A stretch of DNA of 64,000 bases, from the NCBI GenBank assembly GCA_965247395.1, contig OZ252012.1, positions 1 through 64,000 on the forward strand, given 5' to 3'. The notes under the pieces are model-generated. The model saw only the letters and a list, made by a program, of their open reading frames with translations. It had not been told where the DNA came from and searched no databases. The translations under genes and the position numbers were made by a program. The stretch comes from CAYRJD01 sp965247395 (GTDB lineage: Bacteria; Actinomycetota; Acidimicrobiia; Acidimicrobiales; Poriferisodalaceae). Positions 48,787 to 56,360 of this stretch are shown piece after piece (the stretch's first letter is position 1; every line of letters starts with the position of its first letter).

Positions 48787-49347
48787 TTAGTCTTTCAGCG
48801 GGCGATGCCCGTTGCGTTTTGCGAAATCACGGCCGTCGTCAATCAGGCGTAACGCGTGTTCGCAAAATGCGCTCACCAACTCGGGCCGCAGGTGAAACAG
48901 GGCAGAAGCTGGTTCGGACTCGCTTGCGCCACCACCTGCATCTCCACCAGAGTCACCACCACCAGAGTCACCACCACCTGCATCTCCACCAGAGTCAGCA
49001 GCCTTGCCACCACTATCACCACCACCACCAGCATCGGTCAGCTCTCTGGCTACCACCACGATGATGCCTGTGTCAGGGTCGAGCCCCGCACCTAGCTCCG
49101 CCACTGTCCAAGCTGCTGCTACCGGCTCTTTCAGCGACATCAAAGGCGCTGGTGGCTCCACCAGATCATGTTTTTCGAGTAGCTGCTTTAGCGCCGTTGC
49201 CAGCGCGCTCACCTGCATTTTCTCAAGCTTCAGCGTGACGACCTGGTCACCATCCACACCTTGCAAAAAGAAGATTCGCTGACCGGCCGGACCAACAGCT
49301 GCGGCAATAAAGCTGTCGGTGTTGCGTAGCTCAAAACTCTCAGACAT
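48787..49347 (-). CDS. DUF3090 family protein with a Gly/Ser/Asp repeat insert
   Basis: Protein of 186 residues. The DUF3090 core is evident: FELRNTDSFIAAAVGPAGQRIFFLQ (split at FIAAAVGPAGQRIFFLQ), VVTLKLEKMQVSALATALKQ, then AAWTVAELGAGLDP, and the C-terminal FHLRPELVSAFCEHAL. Between these halves lies a Gly/Ser/Asp/Ala-rich stretch of about 40 residues (GGGDSGGDAGGG words), encoded by imperfect CCACCAGAGTCACCAC-type repeats at about 48930-49035. The insert is absent from typical DUF3090 proteins as far as I know. The function of the family is not established; gene order ties it to its neighbours. Confidence 0.88.
   Translation of the reverse strand: MSESFELRNTDSFIAAAVGPAGQRIFFLQGVDGDQVVTLKLEKMQVSALATALKQLLEKHDLVEPPAPLMSLKEPVAAAWTVAELGAGLDPDTGIIVVVARELTDAGGGGDSGGKAADSGGDAGGGDSGGGDSGGDAGGGASESEPASALFHLRPELVSAFCEHALRLIDDGRDFAKRNGHRPLKD
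48930..49035 (-). repeat. Gly/Ser/Asp-coding imperfect repeats inside the DUF3090 gene
   Basis: Imperfect units such as CCACCACCAGAGTCACCAC and CACCTGCATCTCCACCAGAG alternate over about 105 bp. They are multiples of three in length and keep the frame. The array has no uniform spacers and is a coding low-complexity expansion. Confidence 0.8.
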
Positions 49348-49389
49348 AACTCACTTCGTCAGTATTGCGGGGATTACGGGGCCGCTTGC

Positions 49390-50028
49390 TCAGGCGGGTT
49401 TCAGCTCGGTCAGGTCCGAAGTGCTGTTTGTGGTTAGCACTATGGGGCCGCCTGATCCCAGCGACACTGCGGTAACTGAGCACGGTGACACCACGATGCG
49501 CTGAAACAGATCAAGATGCGTACCCATCGCATGCGCAATAAAGGCACGGATCGGATCAGCGTGTGCAACGGTCACCACGGTCTTGCCGCTGTGACGTTCG
49601 GCTATCTCACTTACCGCCGAAACAAACCGAATCTGCATTTCGCTAAACGACTCGCCAGACGGAAACCGAAACCCGCTGGGATAACGCTGCACCGTGCGCC
49701 ACGCTTTGAGCTTGTACAACGCAGCCAGCTTGCGTCCAGTCCACTTGCCGACGTCAAGCTCGTTGAGCCCTTCGTGAATTTTGACCTGCTTACCGATGGC
49801 CTTCGCTATGTGGTCAGCGGTCTGTTGAGCTCGCAGCAGCGGAGACGTATATACGGCTGCAATGTGTTTTGACAAAGCGGCGATGCGCTGACCGGCGTTT
49901 TGCGCCTGTTGTATGCCCGCGTCTGACAGTTCCACGCCATCACGGCGGCCATATAGCTCGGTGCCCGTGGTGGGAGTAGCACCGTGGCGAACCAGCAGCA
50001 CCAAAGTGGGTCGATTGCTAGCGGGCAC
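49390..50028 (-). CDS. Histidine phosphatase family protein (MSMEG_4193-type putative phosphomutase)
   Basis: Histidine phosphatase-superfamily protein of 212 residues. The catalytic motif is LLVRHGATPTTG, followed by YGRRDGVELSDAGIQQAQ, YTSPLLRAQQTADHIAKAIG, the acid motif NELDVGKWTGRKLAAL, PSGESFSEMQIRF and VVTVAHADPIRAFIAHAMG with the second His. It heads the conserved DUF3090/SCO1664 set. Family members are annotated as phosphomutases, but phosphatase activity is as likely. Divergent from the uracil-DNA glycosylase gene. Confidence 0.9.
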   Translation of the reverse strand: MPASNRPTLVLLVRHGATPTTGTELYGRRDGVELSDAGIQQAQNAGQRIAALSKHIAAVYTSPLLRAQQTADHIAKAIGKQVKIHEGLNELDVGKWTGRKLAALYKLKAWRTVQRYPSGFRFPSGESFSEMQIRFVSAVSEIAERHSGKTVVTVAHADPIRAFIAHAMGTHLDLFQRIVVSPCSVTAVSLGSGGPIVLTTNSTSDLTELKPA

Positions 50029-50092
50029 ACGCTGACGGTACCCAAACCGACGGTGCTCAACTGATAACGCTCAACTCAGGCACACTTGCCGT

Positions 50093-50809
50093 GTGAGCGA
50101 CTCAAGCCAAATCGCCTCGCTAAACCAACAGATCATTTCCTGTCGGCGTTGCAGCCGGCTGGTGGAGTGGCGTGAACAAGTAGCGAACCAGAATCGCCGG
50201 GCAGCCTTCAAAGACGAGCAGTACTGGGGCAAGCCAGTGCCAGCGTTCGGTGACCCCAAAGCGGCGATAGTCATCGTTGGTTTGGCGCCAGCTGCTCACG
50301 GTGCCAATCGCACCGGACGTATGTTCACCGGCGACAGGTCGGGTGATTTCTTGTATGCATCCCTGCATCGATGTGGCTTGGCAAATCAACCCACGTCGCA
50401 ACATCAAGGCGACGGCTTGAAGCTGACTGGGGTCTACGTCACCGCGGCGGTGCGTTGCGCACCACCGGCCAACAAGCCAACACCCGCAGAGCGTGACCAG
50501 TGCTCGGGCTATTTGGTTTCGGAATTGGCGTTGCTCGGCTCGGCTCGTGTGGTGATGGTGCTGGGAGCGTTCGCCTATGGCGTGATGTGTTCGCTGCTCG
50601 GCATAAAGCCACGGCCAAAATTTGGCCACGGCGTATGTGTTGATCTGGAGGCTGGTTCAACACAGCGGGTTGGTTCAACACAGCAACACAGCCTCACGCA
50701 TCTGGTTTGCTCGTTTCACCCCAGCCAGCAGAACACCTTTACCGGCCGTCTAACCGAACAGATGCTTGATGAAGTCTTCATGCAGTCACGAGAGCTGGCC
50801 GGGCTATGA
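50093..50809 (+). CDS. udgB: Family 5 uracil-DNA glycosylase UdgB
   Basis: Iron-sulfur uracil-DNA glycosylase (238 residues from GTG 50093) removing uracil and related deaminated bases. Cluster ligands are suggested by CRRC (about residues 17-20), VRCAPPANKPTPAERDQC further on; the active site is GLAPAAHGANRTGRMFTGDRS (split GLAPAAHGANRTGR), and the second motif is CSFHPSQQNTFTGRLT. A short duplicated word (GSTQRVGSTQQ, 50647-50690) is inserted before the last motif. Its stop overlaps the next gene as ATGA. Confidence 0.93.
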   Translation: MSDSSQIASLNQQIISCRRCSRLVEWREQVANQNRRAAFKDEQYWGKPVPAFGDPKAAIVIVGLAPAAHGANRTGRMFTGDRSGDFLYASLHRCGLANQPTSQHQGDGLKLTGVYVTAAVRCAPPANKPTPAERDQCSGYLVSELALLGSARVVMVLGAFAYGVMCSLLGIKPRPKFGHGVCVDLEAGSTQRVGSTQQHSLTHLVCSFHPSQQNTFTGRLTEQMLDEVFMQSRELAGL

Positions 50810-51417
50810 CGGCGCTGACGAGGTTCGCACTGTTGCTGTCGCTCGCGCTAGTGCTGCTGGGCTGTTCGGCTTCCAACGGTGTTGGCAACAATGGCTCTGG
50901 CGCCGATGGCACTGACTTAAACGGTGCTGGCACCACCACATCAATCTTCCTAGGCAATCCGGGCACGCTGGTTCCACCCACCACCGAGCCACCACCAAAC
51001 GCCAACGCAGACAATCTGCTGCCCATAGAGACGGTCGTCGCATTCCTAGACGCTTGTGTAGCGGACTCAGGGCTGGTTGGTCCGTGTCACTGTGCGGCGA
51101 AGCGCCTGGACGCAAGCTTCACGCCTGAAGACATTCAAGTATTCGAAGATCGCATCACCGGTCAGTTGGAGTATCCGCCGCAAGTAGCCGTTGACCTTGT
51201 TACTTGCCGACAAGAACCGCCCCCGCCACCCTGGGACGAAACAATGCGCCAGAACTATGTGCGCGAGTGCGCGAAGGGGTCGGAGCTATTGGTTGAGCTT
51301 TGTAAGTGTTCGTTGGGGCGCGCGCAAGACATCGTTCCTGCCGGTCGTCTAGGCGAGTATCTAGTAGCGATCGATGCGCGGCCGGACTTTGCCGACCTGA
51401 TCAACCTGTGCTTGTAA
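50806..51417 (+). CDS. Secreted Cys-rich lipoprotein with an internal duplication
   Basis: Predicted lipoprotein of 203 residues. Signal peptide FALLLSLALVLLGC with a good lipobox is followed by a Gly/Asn/Thr/Pro linker of about 55 residues. The mature region has two related Cys segments: ACVADSGLVGPCHCAAKRLD with EDIQVFEDRI, and ECAKGSELLVELCKCSLGRA with GRLGEYLVAI. Each has Cys, about ten residues, then CxC. I do not recognise the family. Position, coupled to udgB, says nothing clear about function. Confidence 0.75.
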   Translation: MTALTRFALLLSLALVLLGCSASNGVGNNGSGADGTDLNGAGTTTSIFLGNPGTLVPPTTEPPPNANADNLLPIETVVAFLDACVADSGLVGPCHCAAKRLDASFTPEDIQVFEDRITGQLEYPPQVAVDLVTCRQEPPPPPWDETMRQNYVRECAKGSELLVELCKCSLGRAQDIVPAGRLGEYLVAIDARPDFADLINLCL

Positions 51418-51473
51418 GCCTGTGCTTATAGGCCTGTGCTCGTAAGCCTGGCTTGTAGGTCTGTGCTCGTAAG
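51405..51473 (+). repeat. Five tandem 14-bp units after the lipoprotein gene
   Basis: CCTGTGCTTGTAAG (51405-51418), CCTGTGCTTATAGG, CCTGTGCTCGTAAG, a 13-base variant CCTGGCTTGTAGG, and TCTGTGCTCGTAAG (51460-51473) run in tandem. The first unit contains the last codons and the TAA stop of the lipoprotein gene. The array fills the whole spacer up to the convergent F420 protein gene. Confidence 0.93.
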
Positions 51474-51477
51474 TCAG

Positions 51478-52701
51478 CTATTTTCGAACAGGCGCAGGCA
51501 GTAGCGCAGGCTCCGGTGTCGCAAAATCAGGCCACCTGGCGCGCGACTTCTCGCTCAACTTGTGCATCAGCGCAATCGCCGCCGGGTCGTCATCACCCGG
51601 TCTGCCAATCAGCGTGCCGTCCTGCAACATCGCCATGATGATCTCGCGACCAATGTCGGTGCGCACGATGGTCAACGTCCAGTCGTTGTATTTGCCGATC
51701 CCGCCAGTGGAAATGTCAGCGTGCTCAGCCGCAAAGTCAGGACAGTAGTTGCAACCCTCACGAGTCCAGGCATGGCACTCCTTCAGGTTGATCTCGTAGT
51801 AACCACCGTCGTGCGTCCAAATCTGAAACACACCTTTGATGTTGGTCTTGCGAATGTTGTGGCGGTCAAGCCCGTACTTCTGGTCAAACAACTCCTCGAA
51901 GATCGCCTCATCAAACGATTTCGAGCACAGCAGGCCGATGTTCAGCGCAAACCGATTGCCCACCTTGCCGACTTTGCGTGATTTCGCCACGGGCAATATC
52001 GAACTCTGACAGCTCATACCGACCAGAGCGATCTTGGTGGCGCCTGCCTCTATCGCATCGCCATACGCCAACGTGTTGGCTGAGTATGTGTAACGACTGC
52101 CCGCTCCACGTAGCACGTCGTCACGGTTAAACGCCACGCCTGGCGAAGCCGTCCACTGATTTCCGTCGCCTTCGCCCACATAAGAAGTGAGGGCGGCATC
52201 GATGTAGCCGTGCTCGAGCGCCCAGATCAAAATTGCCGACACCAGCCCACCGTCTTGACCGGTCTGGTGAACGAAATCATCCGAAGCGCGAGTGAGGATG
52301 ACGTCTTTAAATATACCGGACGGCTCGTCTGCGCTTCGGTGGCGGCCAAACATGAAGTCGTCTGCCTCGTGTTCCCAATTGCGAAAGCGCGGGCAAGCTC
52401 GCGTGCAGCTAGTGCAACCTTTCACGCCATGGCCGCAATCGTCTAGTCCGAGTTCTTCTTCCAGGTGATATGGCTTGAAGCCGCCCTGGATGTGCTCAAA
52501 TCCGATTACCTCGTGCGGGCAGCTGATAACGCAGCCGGCGCAGCCCGTGCAAAGCCCTGAGGTGATGACTTCTTCGTAAAGCTCTTTCCACTGAAACGTC
52601 CAGCGCGGTGCCTTAGCGCTGGTGCCATTGCTGGCAGAGCCGGTAGCCGTTGCGCTGCCGCTTTCGGTAGTGGTGGCGCTATCAGTAGCGGTGTCAGCCA
52701 T
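51478..52701 (-). CDS. Coenzyme F420 hydrogenase/dehydrogenase beta subunit (FrhB)-like protein
   Basis: FrhB/FdhB-family protein of 407 residues. A Ser/Thr/Ala low-complexity leader (TATDSATTTESGSATATGSA) precedes a 4Fe-4S domain with CTGCAGCVISCP and a second cluster segment CTSCTRACPRF. The F420-binding FrhB domain follows: TGQDGGLVSAILIWALEHG, GSRYTYSANT, VGMSCQSSILP, and CNYCPDFAAEHADISTGGIG. It should move electrons between F420 or flavin and iron-sulfur clusters. The partner is unknown. The start lies close to the divergent PPOX F420 protein gene, which supports an F420 link. Confidence 0.87.
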   Translation of the reverse strand: MADTATDSATTTESGSATATGSASNGTSAKAPRWTFQWKELYEEVITSGLCTGCAGCVISCPHEVIGFEHIQGGFKPYHLEEELGLDDCGHGVKGCTSCTRACPRFRNWEHEADDFMFGRHRSADEPSGIFKDVILTRASDDFVHQTGQDGGLVSAILIWALEHGYIDAALTSYVGEGDGNQWTASPGVAFNRDDVLRGAGSRYTYSANTLAYGDAIEAGATKIALVGMSCQSSILPVAKSRKVGKVGNRFALNIGLLCSKSFDEAIFEELFDQKYGLDRHNIRKTNIKGVFQIWTHDGGYYEINLKECHAWTREGCNYCPDFAAEHADISTGGIGKYNDWTLTIVRTDIGREIIMAMLQDGTLIGRPGDDDPAAIALMHKLSEKSRARWPDFATPEPALLPAPVRK

Positions 52702-52757
52702 GTCGCAAGCTTACGTCAGGCAGAATGCAGGTCTTGAACCGTACGACTGGGTCACGT

Positions 52758-53171
52758 ATGAACGAAACAGATTTGTTGGAACTACTAGATCAAGCGCGCG
52801 TGGCAACGCTGGCCACCGTGCGCAGTGATGGTCGAGTTGACCTGGTGCCGTGCACCTTTGCCTTCGACGACCGGGTGCTGGTAACAGCGGTTGATAGCAA
52901 GCCCAAATCCACGGTCAACCTCAAACGACTTGAGAACGTGCGCAATTTTCCCGAGGTAACGCTGCTAGCGCACCACTACGACGACCAAGATTGGACGATG
53001 CTGTGGTGGGTGAGAGTGCGTGGGCGAGCGAGCGTGCAAGTGCAAGGCGCTGCCTGGCAAAGCGCCATCGACATGCTGACGAACCGCTATAAGCAATATC
53101 AACAAACGCCGCCGACTGGTCCCGCGATCCTTATCGATCGAACGGAAGTAACCGGCTGGCAGGCCAGCTAA
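52758..53171 (+). CDS. PPOX-class F420-dependent oxidoreductase (TIGR03668-like)
   Basis: Split beta-barrel flavin/deazaflavin-binding protein of 137 residues from ATG 52758 (ATG 52725 adds 11 residues). Key words are ARVATLATVRSDGRVDLVPC, VLVTAVDSKPKST, LKRLENVRNFPEVTLL, HHYDDQDWTMLWWVRVRGRA, matching the TIGR03668 group. These proteins reduce or oxidise small molecules using F420H2. The start lies within 60 bases of the divergent FrhB-like gene, so they may share a control region. The stop is three bases from the 3' end of the convergent tRNA gene. Confidence 0.88.
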   Translation: MNETDLLELLDQARVATLATVRSDGRVDLVPCTFAFDDRVLVTAVDSKPKSTVNLKRLENVRNFPEVTLLAHHYDDQDWTMLWWVRVRGRASVQVQGAAWQSAIDMLTNRYKQYQQTPPTGPAILIDRTEVTGWQAS

Positions 53172-53174
53172 TTG

Positions 53175-53247
53175 CACCCTCGGCAGGATTCGAACCTGCG
53201 ACACATGGCTCCGGAAGCCACTGCTCTATCCCCTGAGCTACGAGGGC
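53175..53247 (-). tRNA. tRNA-Arg (anticodon CCG)
   Basis: Read on the minus strand the 73-base sequence folds as a standard tRNA. Acceptor GCCCTCG pairs with CGAGGGT (G1-U72 wobble), the D arm is GCTC/GAGC, the anticodon arm is GTGGC/GCCAT around the loop TTCCGGA (CCG at 34-36), and the T arm is GCAGG TTCGAAT CCTGC. Discriminator base G; CCA is not encoded. It decodes CGG. The gene lies divergently next to argS, with 93 bases between. Confidence 0.96.
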
Positions 53248-53340
53248 CAGTACTGGTTATGAATATCTGCGAATACTTGCTAACGGTATTTGACCGCTGA
53301 CGGTACCCTTTCCCGCTGGCGCTGAGCTAGGAGACGCACG

Positions 53341-55047
53341 GTGATTCAGCAGCTTCTCGCCGAAGCCGTGTCAAAGTCACTGACAGGGCGAGGCATCAAA
53401 ATCTTGCCAACAGACGTGCACCTCGAAAGACCTGCGCGCCTTGACCACGGCGACTGGTCCACCAATGTGGCGCTGGTAGCTGCCAAAAGCGCCGGTCGCA
53501 ATCCACGTGAGCTAGCCACCGAGCTGGTCGAAGATCTGCGAGATAGCGCGGCGGCCGGTGATGTGCCGCATGTGGTTGAAGTGGAGCTAGCCGGCCCCGG
53601 GTTTGTGAACTTTCGCCTAGCGCCCACTTGGCTGCATGAGGTTTTGCACGAGGTGGTTAACGCTGGCGTCGACAATTATGCACGACTTGACATTGGCCAG
53701 AACGAGAGGGTCAGCGTGGAGTTTGTCTCAGCCAACCCAACCGGACCGTTGCACGCTGGCGGCGGGCGCTGGGGTGCGTTTGGAGACACGCTGGTGCGAC
53801 TGTTTCGGCGTTGTGGCTACCAGGCGATCGCTGAGTACTACATCAATGATCGCGGTTCGCAGTTGGAGCTGTTTGCGCAATCTTTGCTGGCGCGCCGAGC
53901 TGGCGGTGAGCCACCCGATGACGGCTACATGGGCGAGTATGTGAGCGAATGGGCGGCCGAAATGCCAGCCGAAATTAGCGAGCGGGGAGAACTGGCCGAA
54001 GCGGTGGCCTGGGGGCGCGATCGCAGTCTGCGTGACGTGTCGGAAACATTGGCCGAGATGGGTGTGCATTTCGATCGCTGGCAAAGTGAGAATGAACTTG
54101 TAACAACAGGAGCCATGGAGGCCGTGTTAGCCGAGCTTGAAACCGCTGGTCATGTGTATAACAAGGACGGCGCCAAGTGGTTGCGAACCACCGAGCACGG
54201 CGACGCGAAGGATCGAGTGCTGGTTCGTAGCGGGGGAGAGCCAACATATTTTCTTCCCGATATTGCCTTTCACCACGACAAGTTCAACCGGGCTGACCAT
54301 CTCATCAACGTGCTGGGAGCCGACCATCACGGCTATGTGGCGCGTATGACCGCGGCGTTAGCTCATTTGGGTCATACACCTGGCGCCTATGAAGCGATCA
54401 TCGGGCAGAACGTGACGCTGATGCGCGATGGGGTTCAGGTCGATCTCAGCAAACGCACCGGGACGATGGTGGAGGTGCGTGACCTAATCGAAGCAGTTGG
54501 CCCTGACGTTGCGCGCCTGGCGTTCCTGTTGCAATCCATTGACACTCGCCAGACCATTGATATTGATCTGCTGACGCGTGAAGCCAGCGAAAACCCGGTG
54601 TTCTATGTGCAATACGCACACGCTCGTATTGCATCTATCGGACGTGAGGCGCAACGGCGTGGTGTGACCTGGTTGACCAGCCCAGACTCAGCAAACCCAG
54701 ACCTGGCAAACACAGACTCAGCAAACCCAGACTCGGCCAGCACGAGCCTGGCAAACACAGACCTATCTGTGTTGGCGGAGCCGCGCGAGCTTGCCGTGTT
54801 GCGGCGCTTAGAAGAGCTCCCCGACGCGGTAGAGCTAGCTCTGCGAGATCGCGCACCGCACAAGATCACTACCTGGACCATCGATCTAGCAACCGCGTTT
54901 CATGGCTTCTATCACGACTGTCCGATTTTGCGGTCCGACGTGCCAGAACCACTGCGCGATGCACGTTTGTGGCTGACCGAGGCCGCTCGCATCGGACTCG
55001 CGATTGGATTAGATCTGCTCGGGGTGTCAGCCCCGGAGGAGATGTAG
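53341..55047 (+). CDS. argS: Arginine--tRNA ligase ArgS
   Basis: Class I arginyl-tRNA synthetase (568 residues, GTG 53341, with AGGAGA at 53329-53334). The N-terminal Add1 domain is followed by SANPTGPLHAGGGRWGAFGD, the HIGH region in the HxGG form that I recall from actinobacterial ArgS, then YYINDRGSQLELFAQSL, FLPDIAFHHDKF, VLGADHHGYVARM and VDLSKRTGTMV (degenerate KMSKS). In the C-terminal anticodon domain an array of six pentapeptides (SPDSA to NTDLS) from 15-bp repeats at 54679-54768 is inserted after RRGVTWLT. The tRNA-Arg gene is immediately upstream on the other strand. Confidence 0.97.
   Translation: MIQQLLAEAVSKSLTGRGIKILPTDVHLERPARLDHGDWSTNVALVAAKSAGRNPRELATELVEDLRDSAAAGDVPHVVEVELAGPGFVNFRLAPTWLHEVLHEVVNAGVDNYARLDIGQNERVSVEFVSANPTGPLHAGGGRWGAFGDTLVRLFRRCGYQAIAEYYINDRGSQLELFAQSLLARRAGGEPPDDGYMGEYVSEWAAEMPAEISERGELAEAVAWGRDRSLRDVSETLAEMGVHFDRWQSENELVTTGAMEAVLAELETAGHVYNKDGAKWLRTTEHGDAKDRVLVRSGGEPTYFLPDIAFHHDKFNRADHLINVLGADHHGYVARMTAALAHLGHTPGAYEAIIGQNVTLMRDGVQVDLSKRTGTMVEVRDLIEAVGPDVARLAFLLQSIDTRQTIDIDLLTREASENPVFYVQYAHARIASIGREAQRRGVTWLTSPDSANPDLANTDSANPDSASTSLANTDLSVLAEPRELAVLRRLEELPDAVELALRDRAPHKITTWTIDLATAFHGFYHDCPILRSDVPEPLRDARLWLTEAARIGLAIGLDLLGVSAPEEM
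54679..54768 (+). repeat. Six 15-bp units inside argS
   Basis: Six exact-length 15-bp units, beginning AGCCCAGACTCAGCA (54679-54693) and ending AACACAGACCTATCT (54754-54768), encode SPDSA NPDLA NTDSA NPDSA STSLA NTDLS. The word GCAAACACAGAC recurs at the 3' end of valS and is close to the repeat at the aminotransferase N-terminus. Confidence 0.93.
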
Positions 55048-55049
55048 CC

Positions 55050-56360
55050 ATGCATACCGAAGATCGTCACGGGCCGGTGCCACTCAGACTGCTACCGGAC
55101 ACCTCGCAAATAGATGCCAACGGTCGCTTGCAAGTCGGCGGCTGTGATGTCGTCGATTTGGTGGCGGAGTTTGGAACGCCGTTATTCGTTTATGACGAGG
55201 CTCATCTGCGCGCTCGCTGCGCAGAGGCGTTAGCCGCTTTTGGGCCTGGTGTGGTCTACGCAGGTAAAGCCTTCCTGTGCATTGCGATGGCTCGCCTAGT
55301 GCATTCGGAGGGACTGCACCTAGACGTAGCTAGCGGTGGCGAGCTTCACACCGCCATTCGTGCGGGTGTACCGGGATCGCACATTGTCATGCACGGCAAC
55401 AACAAAACCATCGCCGAGCTGCGAACGGCTTTGGATTACGGCGTTAGCCGCATAGTCGTCGACTCATTCGATGAGATTGACCGGCTAGAGCAGATTCATA
55501 GTGAACACGGTGCCGCAGCTGGATCGAATGGCTCGGTCCCGCAGGTGCTGTTGAGGGTTACACCGGGTGTTAGCGCTCACACGCATGAGTACATCGACAC
55601 GGGTCGCGAAGACTCTAAGTTTGGTTTTGGTATGGCGTCTGGTGCTGCGGATGCTGCCGTGGCTAGGGCGCAATCGTCCACGGCTATGGACTTGGTGGGG
55701 ATCCACAGCCACATCGGCAGCCAAGTGTTTGAGGTCAGCAGCTTTGCCCAGGCGCTAAGCCTTGTTGCAAGGCACTTTGAACCGCTTGGCTTGCCGGAGC
55801 TATCGGTGGGTGGTGGGCTAGGCGTGGCGTATGTGGAAGGCGAGCAAGCTCCCACGATTACTCAGTGGGCCCAAGCGCTGCGTAGCCAATGTGAAGAGCT
55901 GGGCATTACCGCCAAGCTCACCGTCGAACCAGGTCGATCCATCGCCGCCGCGGCCGCGCTGACGGCCTATCGGGTAGGCACCATCAAACAACTTGACGGC
56001 ATCCGTACTTACGTCGCTGTTGATGGCGGTTACGGGGATAACCCACGACCGATGATTTACGGCAGCGACTACACCACGTTTTTGCCCGCCGCCGCCACCG
56101 AGCCGAGACCTGATTTGGTACGCCTGGTCGGCAGCCATTGTGAATCGGGCGATGTGATCGTGCGATCCGCGCCGGTGCCAGCGGGATTGTCGGTGGGTGA
56201 CGTGATTGCTACACCGGTAACTGGCGCTTACGGCCAGTCGATGGGCAGTAACTACAACCGCTATCCACGCCCGGCGACGGTGTTCGTGGCTGACGGCCAA
56301 GCACGATTAGTCGTGCGGCGTGAAACGCTGGATGACATGACACGCCTAGACGTGGAGTAG
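55050..56360 (+). CDS. lysA: Diaminopimelate decarboxylase LysA
   Basis: PLP enzyme making L-lysine from meso-diaminopimelate (436 residues). ATG 55050 lies three bases after the argS stop with GGAGGA at 55035-55040. PLP Lys is in VYAGKAFLC. Further motifs are DVASGGELHTAIRAG, HGNNKT, the HSHIGSQ glycine/His loop, SVGGGLGVAY, EPGRSIAA, and the C-terminal SHCESGDV with the conserved Cys-Glu-Ser and GAYGQSMGSNYNRYPRP. The argS-lysA order is common in actinobacteria. Its stop directly abuts the convergent aminotransferase gene. Confidence 0.96.
   Translation: MHTEDRHGPVPLRLLPDTSQIDANGRLQVGGCDVVDLVAEFGTPLFVYDEAHLRARCAEALAAFGPGVVYAGKAFLCIAMARLVHSEGLHLDVASGGELHTAIRAGVPGSHIVMHGNNKTIAELRTALDYGVSRIVVDSFDEIDRLEQIHSEHGAAAGSNGSVPQVLLRVTPGVSAHTHEYIDTGREDSKFGFGMASGAADAAVARAQSSTAMDLVGIHSHIGSQVFEVSSFAQALSLVARHFEPLGLPELSVGGGLGVAYVEGEQAPTITQWAQALRSQCEELGITAKLTVEPGRSIAAAAALTAYRVGTIKQLDGIRTYVAVDGGYGDNPRPMIYGSDYTTFLPAAATEPRPDLVRLVGSHCESGDVIVRSAPVPAGLSVGDVIATPVTGAYGQSMGSNYNRYPRPATVFVADGQARLVVRRETLDDMTRLDVE

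Noticed and set aside
48930..49035. Possible CRISPR or regulatory repeat array near 49 kb
   Set aside because: The repeats are irregular, have no spacers and are read through in frame by the DUF3090 gene.
53740..53800. ArgS with a broken HIGH motif (HAGG)
   Set aside because: From memory, actinobacterial arginyl-tRNA synthetases commonly have HxGG here, and the rest of the protein is intact.
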